Shown: piece after piece, positions 52,336 to 61,321 of the stretch
Position numbering within the stretch: position 1 is the stretch's first letter
Layout of the letters: each line of letters starts with the position of its first letter
Source of the DNA: JASSUD01 sp031963225
GTDB taxonomy: Bacteria > Pseudomonadota > Gammaproteobacteria > Burkholderiales > Burkholderiaceae
Length of the DNA: 64,000 bases
NCBI GenBank assembly: GCA_031963225.1
Contig: JASSUD010000005.1
Coordinates: forward strand, 1 to 64,000
Reading direction: 5' to 3'
Notes under the pieces: model-generated
What the model was told of the DNA's origin: nothing
The model's input: only the letters and a program-made list of their open reading frames with translations
Databases searched by the model: none
Program-made: the position numbers and the translations under genes

Positions 52336-55300
52336 ATCGGATAACCGTATCTACCTGAGCTGGTAGCGTAAACGCTGGCATTTCTCCTTTTTTTGTCTGC
52401 AAGCGTGGCGGTTTCTTCTGAAAAGCTTGGTGCGGCTCTCCTGTCGCGCCGCGTTGTTTGAGTAGTTGCGTATTTCTTGCGCTAAGTCCGCGCACATCTT
52501 GAATGGACACTCCTGATGCCGTCAATGTTGTTTGTGTGGAAGCCCAATCTAAGGTCACGTGGCACGTTTCACCGTCCCGATGCACTTGCCAAACACGTAC
52601 CACTTTGTCATACCCTCCCGTTGCAAGCCAGGATCCTTTGGCGTTGGTGTACCAAGTAACAGACATGACGCCTCCATTAAAACCTTCAATCTCAGTCAAA
52701 CATTGGCCTGAAGTGATTGACCACAGTCGCACGTTGTCCCAACCGCCCGAAGCCAGTATTTGTCCATCGCGTGAAAACGCGACGCTCGTTACTCCCCCGG
52801 TATGCCCCTCGAGAGTGCACAGCGACTTTTTCTCTGCCACGGACCACAGTCGCACCGTATTGTCCCCACTGCTAGAGGCCAGCGTTTGGCCATCACTTGA
52901 AAACGTCACGCTATATACCCGTTCAGTATGCCCTTCGAATATATGCAATAGCTTTTTATCTGCCACCGACCACAGCCGCACCGTCGTCTCCCCACCGCTA
53001 GAGGCTAGTATTTGGCCATCGCTTGAGAATGCGACGCTGCCCACATCGTAGATATGCCCTTCGAAAATGTGCAGTAGCTTTTTCTCTTCCACTGACCACA
53101 GCCGCACCGTCTTATCATCACCGCCAGAGGCTAGCGTTTGGCCATCGTTTGAGAACGTTACGCTTTTTACTCCTTCAGTATGCCCTTCGAACGTATGCAG
53201 CAGTTTTTTTTCTGCTACTGACCACAGCCGCACCGTATTGTCCGTACTCCCAGAGACCAACATTTGGCCATCACTTGAGAAAGTCACACTGCGCACACTG
53301 CTAGTGTGCTCATCGAACGTGTGCAATAGTTTTTTTTCTGCTACCGACCACAGCCGCACCGTTTTGTCTGCACTGGCAGAGGCCAAGGTTTGACCATCGC
53401 TGGAGAACGCGACATCTGCCACCATCTCCATATGCCCCTCGAACGTGTGCAGATGTGCTAACGTCTCAACTTCATATAGTGCAACATTTCCTGCTTCGAA
53501 GACGGAGCCTACTGCCGCCACTAAATAGCGCCCATCGGGCGAATAACAGCAAGCCTGAACTTGGTTGTCCAATTCCAAGCTCGGTAATTCCCCAAACTGC
53601 ACGCCATCCATCCGCGCACCCGTTAAATTTGCATTACGCAGCCATATACCCGTCAAGTTCACCTTGCGTAAATCTGCGCCTTGAAGTTTCACTGCATCCA
53701 ATATCCCGTAACTGAGATCGGCACCTGGAATCTGAATTCCTGCTAAATCAGTGTCTATGAACGACACACCGGCGCTGTTCAGAATCGTTATCGAATTCGC
53801 TGCTGCCTTACGTATCGTTGCATCAGTTTTAGAGCGCTCGACAAAGGCATGCAGTTGCTGTTTAAAGCTTGGCTCGGTTTGCACCCGTTCAGCTAAAAAC
53901 TGAATCATGGCGGGTTCTTTGATTAGATTAAGGCGGGTTAATAGCGATTCAGGCAGCAAAATGGCTTTAATATCTTCCTCTTCAGGTCGGCTCTCAAAGC
54001 TCAAGAAAGAGGCATCACTGCCACGACGAACAGTGGCAGGTTGATGCACAGCAGCGGTGGTGCCAGCTTTCAAATCAATCTCTTGCGGCTGACAAATATC
54101 TCGTGTGGCAAAGTATTCCAGAAATGATTTATGCTCAAATCGATATTGATTCCCATTGCGAATTAGCGGCCATGCTTTACGCAAGATTCTGGTGCGAGGC
54201 GCTTCATTAAAAAAAGCGTCTTTCCACGTCCCTTTATCTTTAGCGGGGTAATATTCTACGACGAGATTACCTTGGTTCTTCTCGTAAATTGCGACCGCCA
54301 ACTCAGTCACAAACTGGAAACAATGATCGACAAAACCATGCTCGTCTAAAGCATTAAAAGCACTGTCAAGATCATCCGTGAACCCTTCTCCCTGTAAACG
54401 TTGCTTTTCCCGCTCAAACCGCGCCTTCATCGCTTCGTCATAAAGCGCAACACGGGTCAGCGAAGAAATCTGATCCTGTTCACCTAAGCTTAATAAACGA
54501 GGTAAAACGGCTAATGCGATTTTTAGCAGTAATGGTGTACGCTTAAAATTCTCATCGATCTGCATTAGCCCCCGTTGATAATCTGACACCTGCCAATGCT
54601 GTAGATCAAATCTATCATCGCTCACTTCTCTATGTTGGTGCTTAAAATCAACGTGCAGTCGAACATATTGATCAATCTCTGCTTCGCCAAACGGAGCTAC
54701 CACCCATTCTTGAAACAATGCTGGATTATCCGGTTGAAAACGTGCCCAATAGTTTGCATCCAGATGTTGGCTGCGACAACCGACGATCATCTGACCTTGC
54801 CACGCTCCAGGCTCATTGAATCGATTACTTTTATATAGATTCTCGTTCGCCCTGCTTTCATCATAACCATCTGCAATCACGATAAATTCACGCGTCTCTT
54901 TGAGCGTCTTAATTTGCGCGTGCGTCAAGTCCAAGCGGCGTAAGTGCTTCGTCATGAAGTCTTGCTCTGGATTATCAATCTCAGATAGAGGGATAAATAA
55001 AGGAATGATGCTACCTTTGCGATAGCTCGCCCAGAGCGTTGATTCCAAAAAGCGTAAGAAGGTGGACTTACCGGCCCCTGAGTCACCGAGCACTAAGGCC
55101 ATTTTTTTGTTGCTGTTAAAAAACGCCTTGGCTTCTTTCGCTAAATCAAACGTGTCCGTATCAGCATCAGACAAACTCGCTTTGCCGCGCGGTGAGACAT
55201 ACAGCGGATTGCCCCAATGTGCCAAGCGTTGTACTTTGAGTCGGTGTAATTCTGTCTCTAGCCATTGCTTGTTCTGGACTTTATCCAATAAGCTCAATGC

Positions 55301-57214
55301 TATTGGCTGTGGGCGAGCCTCATAGAGGGGATAAGGACTCAGGGGGCCAGTCAAACAAGTCTGTTGATAGAAGGTTTGTTGGGCAACATCGCCTACTGTT
55401 TTGAGCTGCTCCAGTAATGAACTGGCTTCATCTTTAACTGGCGACTCGTCAGCAAGCGTGCGCATAATTTGCACCACACGTTGCTGGATCAGTGGATGCT
55501 TACCCCATATCTGATCCTCTTCATACAGCTGACCTAACCATTGTAGGGCTTGCTTTCGGGTATCTAGCGCCTGCTCAGGATGCGCAGCGATTTGCCCTAA
55601 ACGCTCGCTTAAGCCCCATAAAAAGGTTTTATGCCAACGACAGGCTTTAAGATCAGGCTGTATCAGTTTTTGTTTAAATTCCTCAAGCTGGGCTGATGGT
55701 ACTTCGTCCAAGCCGCGTAGCATTGAATACCAAATCTGCTTTCGTTCAAAGGAAAATCCCTCTTTGAGGCTCTCAATCAATTCCTGTCCGCTTTCCTGAA
55801 GCGCTGTCACTTTATTATAGGTGTCGCTAGCAAACTGGATCAGATCACTGATCGGTTCTTGTAAATTTTTAATGCCATCGACAAAACGATTCAGATCAAA
55901 CGCTTTTGCCGCGCTCACAAATCCTGACACTCCCTCGATTACCCCACTGACACGTCGCCAAACAACTTGCCAAGGCGTTTCATCATCTGGCACACGCGCT
56001 AATGCTTGGCCTGCGTACTCAGCTTGATAAACGAGATAAGGATCACTTGATTGCTTCAATCCATTGAAAAATTCTTTTAACGGCTGATGCAGCGCCTCAC
56101 GGTCAAGATCAGTGACTTGGTTATCGGCCATCGCATCCAACAGCTGACAGATCGCTAGTGTTAAGCGATATTGGTTCTCCTCGCTTTGCGCATGGGTATT
56201 TTTTAGGCGATCAGCCAGATTGCCTAACATCTTGACCAAATCATCAGTACGCAAGCTAGCGGGCGGTGCGTGACGAATCATCTGCGCTAAACCATGCAAC
56301 AGATCAAAATCTAACAATGTCAACTCATCAAGTTTAGTGATGAGCTTATTGAGCAATTTTTGGAAATTATCACGCGTGTAAACTGGCGCTAAGGTCGCTA
56401 CCTCCACCACCGCAGCCGCATTTTTAAGTTCATCTTTCTCAAAAGCACGAACGATATCTTCCACGAGCAGATCCAATTCTTGCCGTGCATCTGGATCTTG
56501 TTTAACGCGTGCCAACCAGGCTGACTCTTCAGCGCTTAACTGAGTCACAGATGCCGGTTCTTGCTTATGCAAATCTAACAGCAATAGACAGTAAGTTAGC
56601 TGCTCCGTATTTCTCAAAAGCTGACCGGCTAGTGGTAAAGCAGGGGGAGTCAGGGGGAGATTTTTTAAGAAAAACTGAAAGGCGGAAGTTTCTTTCGCAT
56701 CAAGGGCAGGCGTGGATGGGCACGAAGCAGAGGCAGAAACGGTAGAAATCGCTGAGCTAGAGGAAGACGTGGGTTTGTGTAAACCTATGAATGGGCTAAA
56801 CGGAAGGCTTGGGCTGGTAGGGCGTTGGGCCAGTACCCTTAATGCTTCCTGAGCTTCCTGATGTCCCCACTTATGAGCTTTCTCATACTGTGCGTTGGCT
56901 TTATCCCACTGCTTTAACCGGCTGAATACCTCGCCGCGCTCGAAATGAACATTGGCTATGCTCTTTTGCAAGTCCTTTTGTTCAACCGTCTCAGGAGTGC
57001 GGGCTGATCTGATGAAATGTCTCTTCTCGTAGAAACTGGGCGACTCGATCTTTTCATACTTAGCCAGCTCGTGTAGCGCGGCTTCGACTCGCTCGTAATA
57101 ATAATCAGCGATGACGGGTTTTTTTTCCTTATATTCACGCGCGTTCTCTAACTCACGAGCGATGACTTCTGGTGCGAAAGGTATCGGTAGTTTCTGACTC
57201 GTAATACTTAACAT
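52307..57214 (-). CDS. TPR-NACHT-pentapeptide-WD40 STAND ATPase
   Basis: A 1635-residue soluble protein. Residues about 80-135 carry the TPR-like module also found at the start of the 7409-14011 protein (HFERGEV, YEKAHKWG). Helical regions follow. The NACHT ATPase begins near 704 with Walker A GDSGAGKST, with Walker B IVIADGYDES near 780. Pentapeptide repeats lie near 1150-1210 (GADLSYG, GADLRKV, NANLTGA). Residues about 1215-1560 hold about eight WD40 blades, with VRLWSV repeats and highly similar DNA. The plan fits NLR-like STAND proteins in which a WD40 propeller senses a ligand. No catalytic effector is obvious. The target and role are unknown. Confidence 0.8.
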   Translation of the reverse strand: MLSITSQKLPIPFAPEVIARELENAREYKEKKPVIADYYYERVEAALHELAKYEKIESPSFYEKRHFIRSARTPETVEQKDLQKSIANVHFERGEVFSRLKQWDKANAQYEKAHKWGHQEAQEALRVLAQRPTSPSLPFSPFIGLHKPTSSSSSAISTVSASASCPSTPALDAKETSAFQFFLKNLPLTPPALPLAGQLLRNTEQLTYCLLLLDLHKQEPASVTQLSAEESAWLARVKQDPDARQELDLLVEDIVRAFEKDELKNAAAVVEVATLAPVYTRDNFQKLLNKLITKLDELTLLDFDLLHGLAQMIRHAPPASLRTDDLVKMLGNLADRLKNTHAQSEENQYRLTLAICQLLDAMADNQVTDLDREALHQPLKEFFNGLKQSSDPYLVYQAEYAGQALARVPDDETPWQVVWRRVSGVIEGVSGFVSAAKAFDLNRFVDGIKNLQEPISDLIQFASDTYNKVTALQESGQELIESLKEGFSFERKQIWYSMLRGLDEVPSAQLEEFKQKLIQPDLKACRWHKTFLWGLSERLGQIAAHPEQALDTRKQALQWLGQLYEEDQIWGKHPLIQQRVVQIMRTLADESPVKDEASSLLEQLKTVGDVAQQTFYQQTCLTGPLSPYPLYEARPQPIALSLLDKVQNKQWLETELHRLKVQRLAHWGNPLYVSPRGKASLSDADTDTFDLAKEAKAFFNSNKKMALVLGDSGAGKSTFLRFLESTLWASYRKGSIIPLFIPLSEIDNPEQDFMTKHLRRLDLTHAQIKTLKETREFIVIADGYDESRANENLYKSNRFNEPGAWQGQMIVGCRSQHLDANYWARFQPDNPALFQEWVVAPFGEAEIDQYVRLHVDFKHQHREVSDDRFDLQHWQVSDYQRGLMQIDENFKRTPLLLKIALAVLPRLLSLGEQDQISSLTRVALYDEAMKARFEREKQRLQGEGFTDDLDSAFNALDEHGFVDHCFQFVTELAVAIYEKNQGNLVVEYYPAKDKGTWKDAFFNEAPRTRILRKAWPLIRNGNQYRFEHKSFLEYFATRDICQPQEIDLKAGTTAAVHQPATVRRGSDASFLSFESRPEEEDIKAILLPESLLTRLNLIKEPAMIQFLAERVQTEPSFKQQLHAFVERSKTDATIRKAAANSITILNSAGVSFIDTDLAGIQIPGADLSYGILDAVKLQGADLRKVNLTGIWLRNANLTGARMDGVQFGELPSLELDNQVQACCYSPDGRYLVAAVGSVFEAGNVALYEVETLAHLHTFEGHMEMVADVAFSSDGQTLASASADKTVRLWSVAEKKLLHTFDEHTSSVRSVTFSSDGQMLVSGSTDNTVRLWSVAEKKLLHTFEGHTEGVKSVTFSNDGQTLASGGDDKTVRLWSVEEKKLLHIFEGHIYDVGSVAFSSDGQILASSGGETTVRLWSVADKKLLHIFEGHTERVYSVTFSSDGQTLASSSGDNTVRLWSVAEKKSLCTLEGHTGGVTSVAFSRDGQILASGGWDNVRLWSITSGQCLTEIEGFNGGVMSVTWYTNAKGSWLATGGYDKVVRVWQVHRDGETCHVTLDWASTQTTLTASGVSIQDVRGLSARNTQLLKQRGATGEPHQAFQKKPPRLQTKKGEMPAFTLPAQVDTVIRSRLAYLDLV

Positions 57215-57829
57215 GGGGCCTCTATTATTCTTTTTTATTCAAACTCAGTTTAGGGGTAAAGCGGCAACATGCTGCCGATGAGGCAATCTTCGCTGATAAT
57301 GAAAATGCCTAAGGCTCGTGCATTAGCACATACCAGCCTTAGGCATCTTGCATGTTTTTTACGCTTTATACCAAGAATGATAAGACTGATGTATAAAGTT
57401 AAATCCTGATATTTGGAAGACAAAACAGGGATCTTGACGATCATTTATCGATCCCTTCTCTTACTCGGTGGCGACAAAACCGGCAATGAGCGTGGAACAA
57501 GCCGCCGCCTCAAAGCTAGAGCACCGCGACGATATGTATATCAGCTCGCTGCGTGAGTACTTTAAGGCCATAAGCGCGTAAGCGCGCATTGTTAATGGGT
57601 GGCAACTCCGGCAGGCTCATTGGTAACGGCGGCGTTGTAGTGGCGCACGAAGCTAACATCATCTGTCTCTCGGCACCCCGGATAAATCTGGCTTTAATAG
57701 GCACGCTGTTTGTAACTATCAAGCTAAATGCTCAGTACTCTTCTTTTAAATACCTCTGCCATCGTGCGCTTTGCACGGTTTCATTTTGCTTCTATGCTCA
57801 TCCCAATCTGGACTGGAATTTTCGCTACG
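57215..57829. other. Gap with no supported gene
   Basis: Several short frames occur on both strands; none has family features. A 31-codon plus-strand stretch ending at 57581 (MSVEQAAASKLEHRDDMYIS and on) looks like a protein tail but cannot be assigned. Confidence 0.35.
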
Positions 57830-58300
57830 GCGTGTCATCTGGGAAAATCAGTTTATAGCGCCTCAAGTCTTCCTGGAACGCATTACAGCGCGCGAGTTGT
57901 TCGCGAATTAACTGGCGGTCCTGCGCATAATCAAACTGCGCAGTCCAGTTATGGACGCGCCATGGTTCGAATGAACGGTTGCGCATCCTTTTCATTGGTC
58001 AATCGCTTTAAAGGTAACAGGTAATCTTCGCGATACACCGTCGGCACCATGATGCGCCACAGCTTGGCTTCGCTGAGCAGGCAGCCCATTGCCAGTCGAG
58101 CTGTGCGGCCGTTACCATCTCTAAAGGGATGCTCCTCGGTTATGACGAATATCATCATCAGTGCGCGGGCCACCGGATCGGTGATTGTCCTAACCCGCGC
58201 AAGTCCCTTTCGACTTACAGCCAGTGAACAGCACTTCTCCAGTGCCGATGTCCGATTTGTGCATTCAAGAACCTTCCGTGTTGCGCACGGTCTGAAAATA
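57830..58300 (-). pseudogene. Decayed canonical Fic gene
   Basis: Reading the minus strand from about 58300, one frame gives the Fic core with the intact motif HPFRDGNGRTARLAMG (near 58085-58135). It continues to RTMARP and a stop at 57949. Shifting frame there lets the protein continue (WRVHNWTAQFDYAQDRQLIR and on) to a stop near 57834. There is a frameshift and no N-terminal start or inhibitory helix, so the gene is dead. Confidence 0.7.
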
Positions 58301-58748
58301 TGCGAATTGCCTCACAATTTGTCGGAAAATATGTCGTTATACTTTTTTGTACGAGTCAACATTTGAGAGAAATGAGGCGCGCTGCCTCACTAACGGGGAA
58401 TCCTCCCGCATCTTGATTAGGCTGTTAAAGATTGTTAGGTGTTGCTGCAGCAACCTTCGACGACGTTAAGCTGATCGTGGAATGTAATAGTAGAAATTTA
58501 CTTAGTGAAAATTTTGCGAGCGTTATAAAGATTGATTTAAAGAATTAGATAAAGCAGATCATCCACTGTTTATCTATAAAAAATTTTGATTGTTGGATGG
58601 GCCAATGCCGGTCTGCCGCCCTTCCCAAGAGCTTGGCATTACGAGTCGCAGTAGCAGTCAGCATTATGGGTAACTCACTTTTTGAGTAACGCAGTTACCC
58701 GTAAAAATACCGAGTTTCCACGAAACTCCTCGATCGATCTCAATAGCA
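58301..58748. other. Gap before the prophage
   Basis: No gene is seen. An inverted repeat GGGTAACT (58668-58675) / AGTTACCC (58693-58700) with a 17-base spacer is the only structure noted. Confidence 0.4.
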
Positions 58749-58785
58749 AAAAACCCGCACAGCTAATAACCGTGGGGGTTCTTTG
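58749..58785 (+). terminator. Rho-independent terminator-like hairpin
   Basis: AACCCGCAC (58752-58760) pairs with GTGGGGGTT (58772-58780) with one mismatch, and is followed by CTTTGG on one strand and preceded by an A-run that gives a U-tract on the other. It could act in either direction. Confidence 0.5.
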
Positions 58786-58813
58786 GTGTCCCTGTGAATT
58801 ATCGGAACCTAAT

Positions 58814-58829
58814 TTGGTGGAGCCGGCGG
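58814..58829 (-). other. Second tmRNA-end match, possible att site
   Basis: TTGGTGGAGCCGGCGG equals the first 16 bases of the tmRNA-end fragment at 33693. It marks the edge of the prophage region. Confidence 0.5.
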
Positions 58830-59047
58830 CCACCGCATACATGACTTAAGTCTTTGATTTTTATAGATTAAAATTTCCCGCCTTGCTAGAGTTACCAACA
58901 AAGTTACCAATAATTTTATTGGCTGTAGCTGAGATACAAAATGATGAGCAAGATGGGTTGATAAAGCTGCTTTTATACTGAAAAGGTATATACTTTGTAA
59001 ACAAAAAGTACACATCAAACAAATATTTTGTAGCGGAGGTTAAGATT

Positions 59048-59320
59048 ATGTCGAAGGGAACCGCTTTCACTATGAAGCTCGAACCTGAACTGCGTTTTGA
59101 GTTCATGGCTGCGACCAAAGCCGCCCACCGGCCTGCATCGCAGGTGCTTCGTGAGCTGATGCGTGAATTCATTCAACGCCAGCAAGAAGCAAAGGAATAT
59201 AAAGACTTCTTGACTCGCAAAGTTGAGGCCAGTCGGGATTCGATGCACGCTGGATTAGGGCGATCAAACGATAGCATCGAAGCTGAGTTCGCTGCACGAC
59301 GAGCCAGGGCAGAGAGTTAG
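59048..59320 (+). CDS. Ribbon-helix-helix antitoxin (ParD/CopG-like)
   Basis: A 90-residue protein opening with a short beta strand and two helices (AFTMKLEPELRFEFMAATKA, then ASQVLRELMREFI) typical of RHH antitoxins, then a charged helical tail for toxin binding. GGAGG about ten bases before ATG is a good ribosome site. It is followed one base later by the toxin gene. Confidence 0.78.
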   Translation: MSKGTAFTMKLEPELRFEFMAATKAAHRPASQVLRELMREFIQRQQEAKEYKDFLTRKVEASRDSMHAGLGRSNDSIEAEFAARRARAES

Positions 59321-59321
59321 G

Positions 59322-59606
59322 GTGAGAGTCATATGGACACCAGAAGCGGAGCAAGACCGTATTAATGTATGGGATTACATCTCGGCGGACAACCTACACG
59401 CAGCCGCTCGAATGGATGCACTTTTCAGTGATGCCGTTGCCAAATTGACTCAACACCCTATGCTCGGTCAGCAAGGAAAAATAGCTGGCACCCGTGAATT
59501 GATTCCCCATGAAAGCTATCGCCTTGTCTATGAAATCGATAATGAAACGGTATGGATATTGGCGCTAGTACATACCGCCCGCCAATGGCCTCCTATTCGT
59601 ATTTAA
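59322..59606 (+). CDS. RelE/ParE-family toxin
   Basis: A 94-residue protein of the ParE fold: VIWTPEAEQDRINVWDYI, MLGQQGKIAGTRELIPHESY and RLVYEI with VWILALVHTARQWP. It starts at GTG 59322, one base after the antitoxin stop. ParE toxins inhibit gyrase, while RelE-like ones cut mRNA; the sequence favours ParE. Its end overlaps the convergent Rz gene by 42 bases. Confidence 0.82.
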   Translation: MRVIWTPEAEQDRINVWDYISADNLHAAARMDALFSDAVAKLTQHPMLGQQGKIAGTRELIPHESYRLVYEIDNETVWILALVHTARQWPPIRI

Positions 59607-60122
59607 TGGCCCTTCCCTTTCCAATTTAAGAAGAGCTTGGCAGGCAGTCAATTGCCTAATGGCCGCGTCTCCGTCTTCGGTAATTCTGACCAACTGTGCC
59701 GCAATCTTTGGGTTAAGTTGGGCGAATGCGAAAGCATGATCCAAGCGGGGATAGGTTGTAGGGTTGGGCAATTTGTGGTGGGTAAAGGCGGGGCTGGTCG
59801 GTACGAACACCCGCAAAGCACCGCTAGCATAGAAAGCTTGATGAGTGTCTGCACGATGTTTGGCATGATGTGCTTCCATAAGATAGCGTGTCTCTAATTC
59901 AGCAAATGCTTTGGCCTGCTTTTCTTGTATAGCCTTGGCTTTTTGTGCAGCCTGCGCCTGTTGTAATGCCGACTCTGCGAAGATCTGTGCTTGCTTGCGT
60001 TCTAGCTGTGCAAGCTTTGTCTCGCAGTGCTGTGCATACAAGAGCGCGCCTGCAGTAAGTAGCATGCTGATGAAAAAGGCTGTGGTTCTCAGTGTAGGTA
60101 AAAAATAGAGTAGTGCGGACAT
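59565..60122 (-). CDS. Phage inner-membrane spanin (Rz)
   Basis: A 185-residue protein with one N-terminal transmembrane helix (residues about 12-30) and a long Ala/Gln/Lys-rich coiled coil (about 35-90), the layout of i-spanins that help break the outer membrane in the last step of lysis. It lies 13 bases after the endolysin gene in the lysis cassette, and contains the Rz1 gene in another frame. Confidence 0.75.
   Translation of the reverse strand: MSALLYFLPTLRTTAFFISMLLTAGALLYAQHCETKLAQLERKQAQIFAESALQQAQAAQKAKAIQEKQAKAFAELETRYLMEAHHAKHRADTHQAFYASGALRVFVPTSPAFTHHKLPNPTTYPRLDHAFAFAQLNPKIAAQLVRITEDGDAAIRQLTACQALLKLEREGPLNTNRRPLAGGMY
59648..59866 (-). CDS. Phage outer-membrane spanin lipoprotein (Rz1), nested in Rz
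   Basis: A 72-residue frame embedded wholly within Rz. It has a signal sequence with lipobox LCGC (MLAVLCGC), so the mature lipoprotein starts at Cys, then a proline-rich segment (YRPAPPLPTTNCPTLQPIP). This nested layout is characteristic of Rz/Rz1 pairs. Confidence 0.72.
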   Translation of the reverse strand: MPNIVQTLIKLSMLAVLCGCSYRPAPPLPTTNCPTLQPIPAWIMLSHSPNLTQRLRHSWSELPKTETRPLGN

Positions 60123-60135
60123 GCTCTTTTCCTGC

Positions 60136-60558
60136 TTACATGCGACCGGAGCGCATGCCCTGGGCGAGCCGTATAGCCCGTTGCCCTACTTGCGCAGCCC
60201 ACTTTGATTGCAACATCGCTTGTGCGGCGCGTTCGTATTTCCCTGCTCGCACTAAAGTGAATGTGGTACGAAAAGTACAGAGCGTAGGTACTCCCATATT
60301 AAAGCCCATATTTGCGAGCACACGCTGGCGTACCAAATCCAGTGCACGCCACCAAGAGCAGAAGGCATCGAGCTCTGCTTCTACGCGATCAATATCATTC
60401 ATCAGCAGATACCGGTTTTCTGCAAAGCTAATACCGATATCATCGAGATTGCGCCCAGTTCCAATGGTCAATTTACCCACTGGATCCCGATACGGTTTGA
60501 GTCGTACGCCCTCGTCACGCTCCAGTTCTGCACACAGCAATGCCCGGTTATCGGTCAT
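60136..60558 (-). CDS. Phage endolysin (T4-type lysozyme, GH24)
   Basis: A 140-residue muramidase. Glu16, Asp25 and Thr31 (DEGVRLKPYRDPVGKLTIGTG region) match the spacing of the T4 lysozyme triad (Glu11, Asp20, Thr26). No signal-anchor is seen, so it depends on the holin for release to the periplasm. Confidence 0.85.
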   Translation of the reverse strand: MTDNRALLCAELERDEGVRLKPYRDPVGKLTIGTGRNLDDIGISFAENRYLLMNDIDRVEAELDAFCSWWRALDLVRQRVLANMGFNMGVPTLCTFRTTFTLVRAGKYERAAQAMLQSKWAAQVGQRAIRLAQGMRSGRM

Positions 60559-60591
60559 GGCTATTTGCCTTGGCTACTATATAGAGAGGGT

Positions 60592-60882
60592 TCATAGCCC
60601 CTCCTTCTCTGAACCACTCCAACGCTGAATGAGTAATTCCAGCAGCGACTGCCCCGAAATACCCAATGCCGAGCCGAGCCCGATTATGGCAATGTTGGGC
60701 AAGCTAGGAATCATCGCCAAGGCCGCGCCTGCGGCGGTACTCAGCGCGGCACCAATAATCACGCGTCCGGCCAATAAGCGCAGTGTGATTTTCTCGCCCC
60801 CTGCCAACAGTTTTCCAAACGCAATGACTGCACCCACTGCTGCTAACTCTATAATGGTTTTGTCCTCTGACTTCAGTTGCAT
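60592..60882 (-). CDS. Phage holin
   Basis: A 96-residue protein with three hydrophobic segments (about 11-28, 37-58, 62-78) and a charged C-terminus, immediately upstream of the endolysin. The size, topology and position fit a class I holin. Confidence 0.75.
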   Translation of the reverse strand: MQLKSEDKTIIELAAVGAVIAFGKLLAGGEKITLRLLAGRVIIGAALSTAAGAALAMIPSLPNIAIIGLGSALGISGQSLLELLIQRWSGSEKEGL

Positions 60883-60889
60883 ATTCGTG

Positions 60890-61321
60890 TCACTCTATAT
60901 AATCAGACAGCACAGGCCATTTGATCGCTAATGGAAATCCCGATTGCTCTGGCACGGCGCGCAGTGCTTGGCGGTAGCGTGAGAGTGCTGTCAGAAGATC
61001 GCTGTCGTTTTCATCGAACGCTTTGGCGACTTGTATATCGGCGTCCTCTAAGCGATGACGCCGCTCCATCCGCGCGGCTTCCTCTGCGTCTTTGCGTTCA
61101 AAAATAGGTTGCAGTTTTTTCCACAGCGCACGCAGTACTTTTTTATCAGGGCGGGATTCTGAAGCACACCATTGAATAATCTGTGCTTCTGCTATTTGCG
61201 CGCCGGTTCGTGGTTCTACGGCATGCCCTACCCAGAAATCTCGGCCATGTACCAAATTTGAATACTGCTGCTGAATACAAAAAATCAGCTGGGCATGGGT
61301 CATCAAAGAAGCGTTATGCAT
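60890..61321 (-). CDS. Phage tail assembly chaperone-like protein
   Basis: A 143-residue protein whose C-terminus (SRYRQALRAVPEQSGFPLAI, then KWP) is typical of small proteins encoded after phage tail fibres. The start at 61321 is chosen because its ATG overlaps the tail-fibre stop; ATG 61303 is an alternative. The N-terminal half is highly charged and helical. Confidence 0.6.
   Translation of the reverse strand: MHNASLMTHAQLIFCIQQQYSNLVHGRDFWVGHAVEPRTGAQIAEAQIIQWCASESRPDKKVLRALWKKLQPIFERKDAEEAARMERRHRLEDADIQVAKAFDENDSDLLTALSRYRQALRAVPEQSGFPLAIKWPVLSDYIE

Noticed and set aside
52503..53393. Plus-strand open frames of up to 182 codons across the WD40 region
   Set aside because: They are antisense shadows of the repeated WD40 codons.
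57516..57722. 68-codon minus-strand frame before the Fic relic
   Set aside because: Low-complexity Pro/Thr-rich product with no recognisable family.
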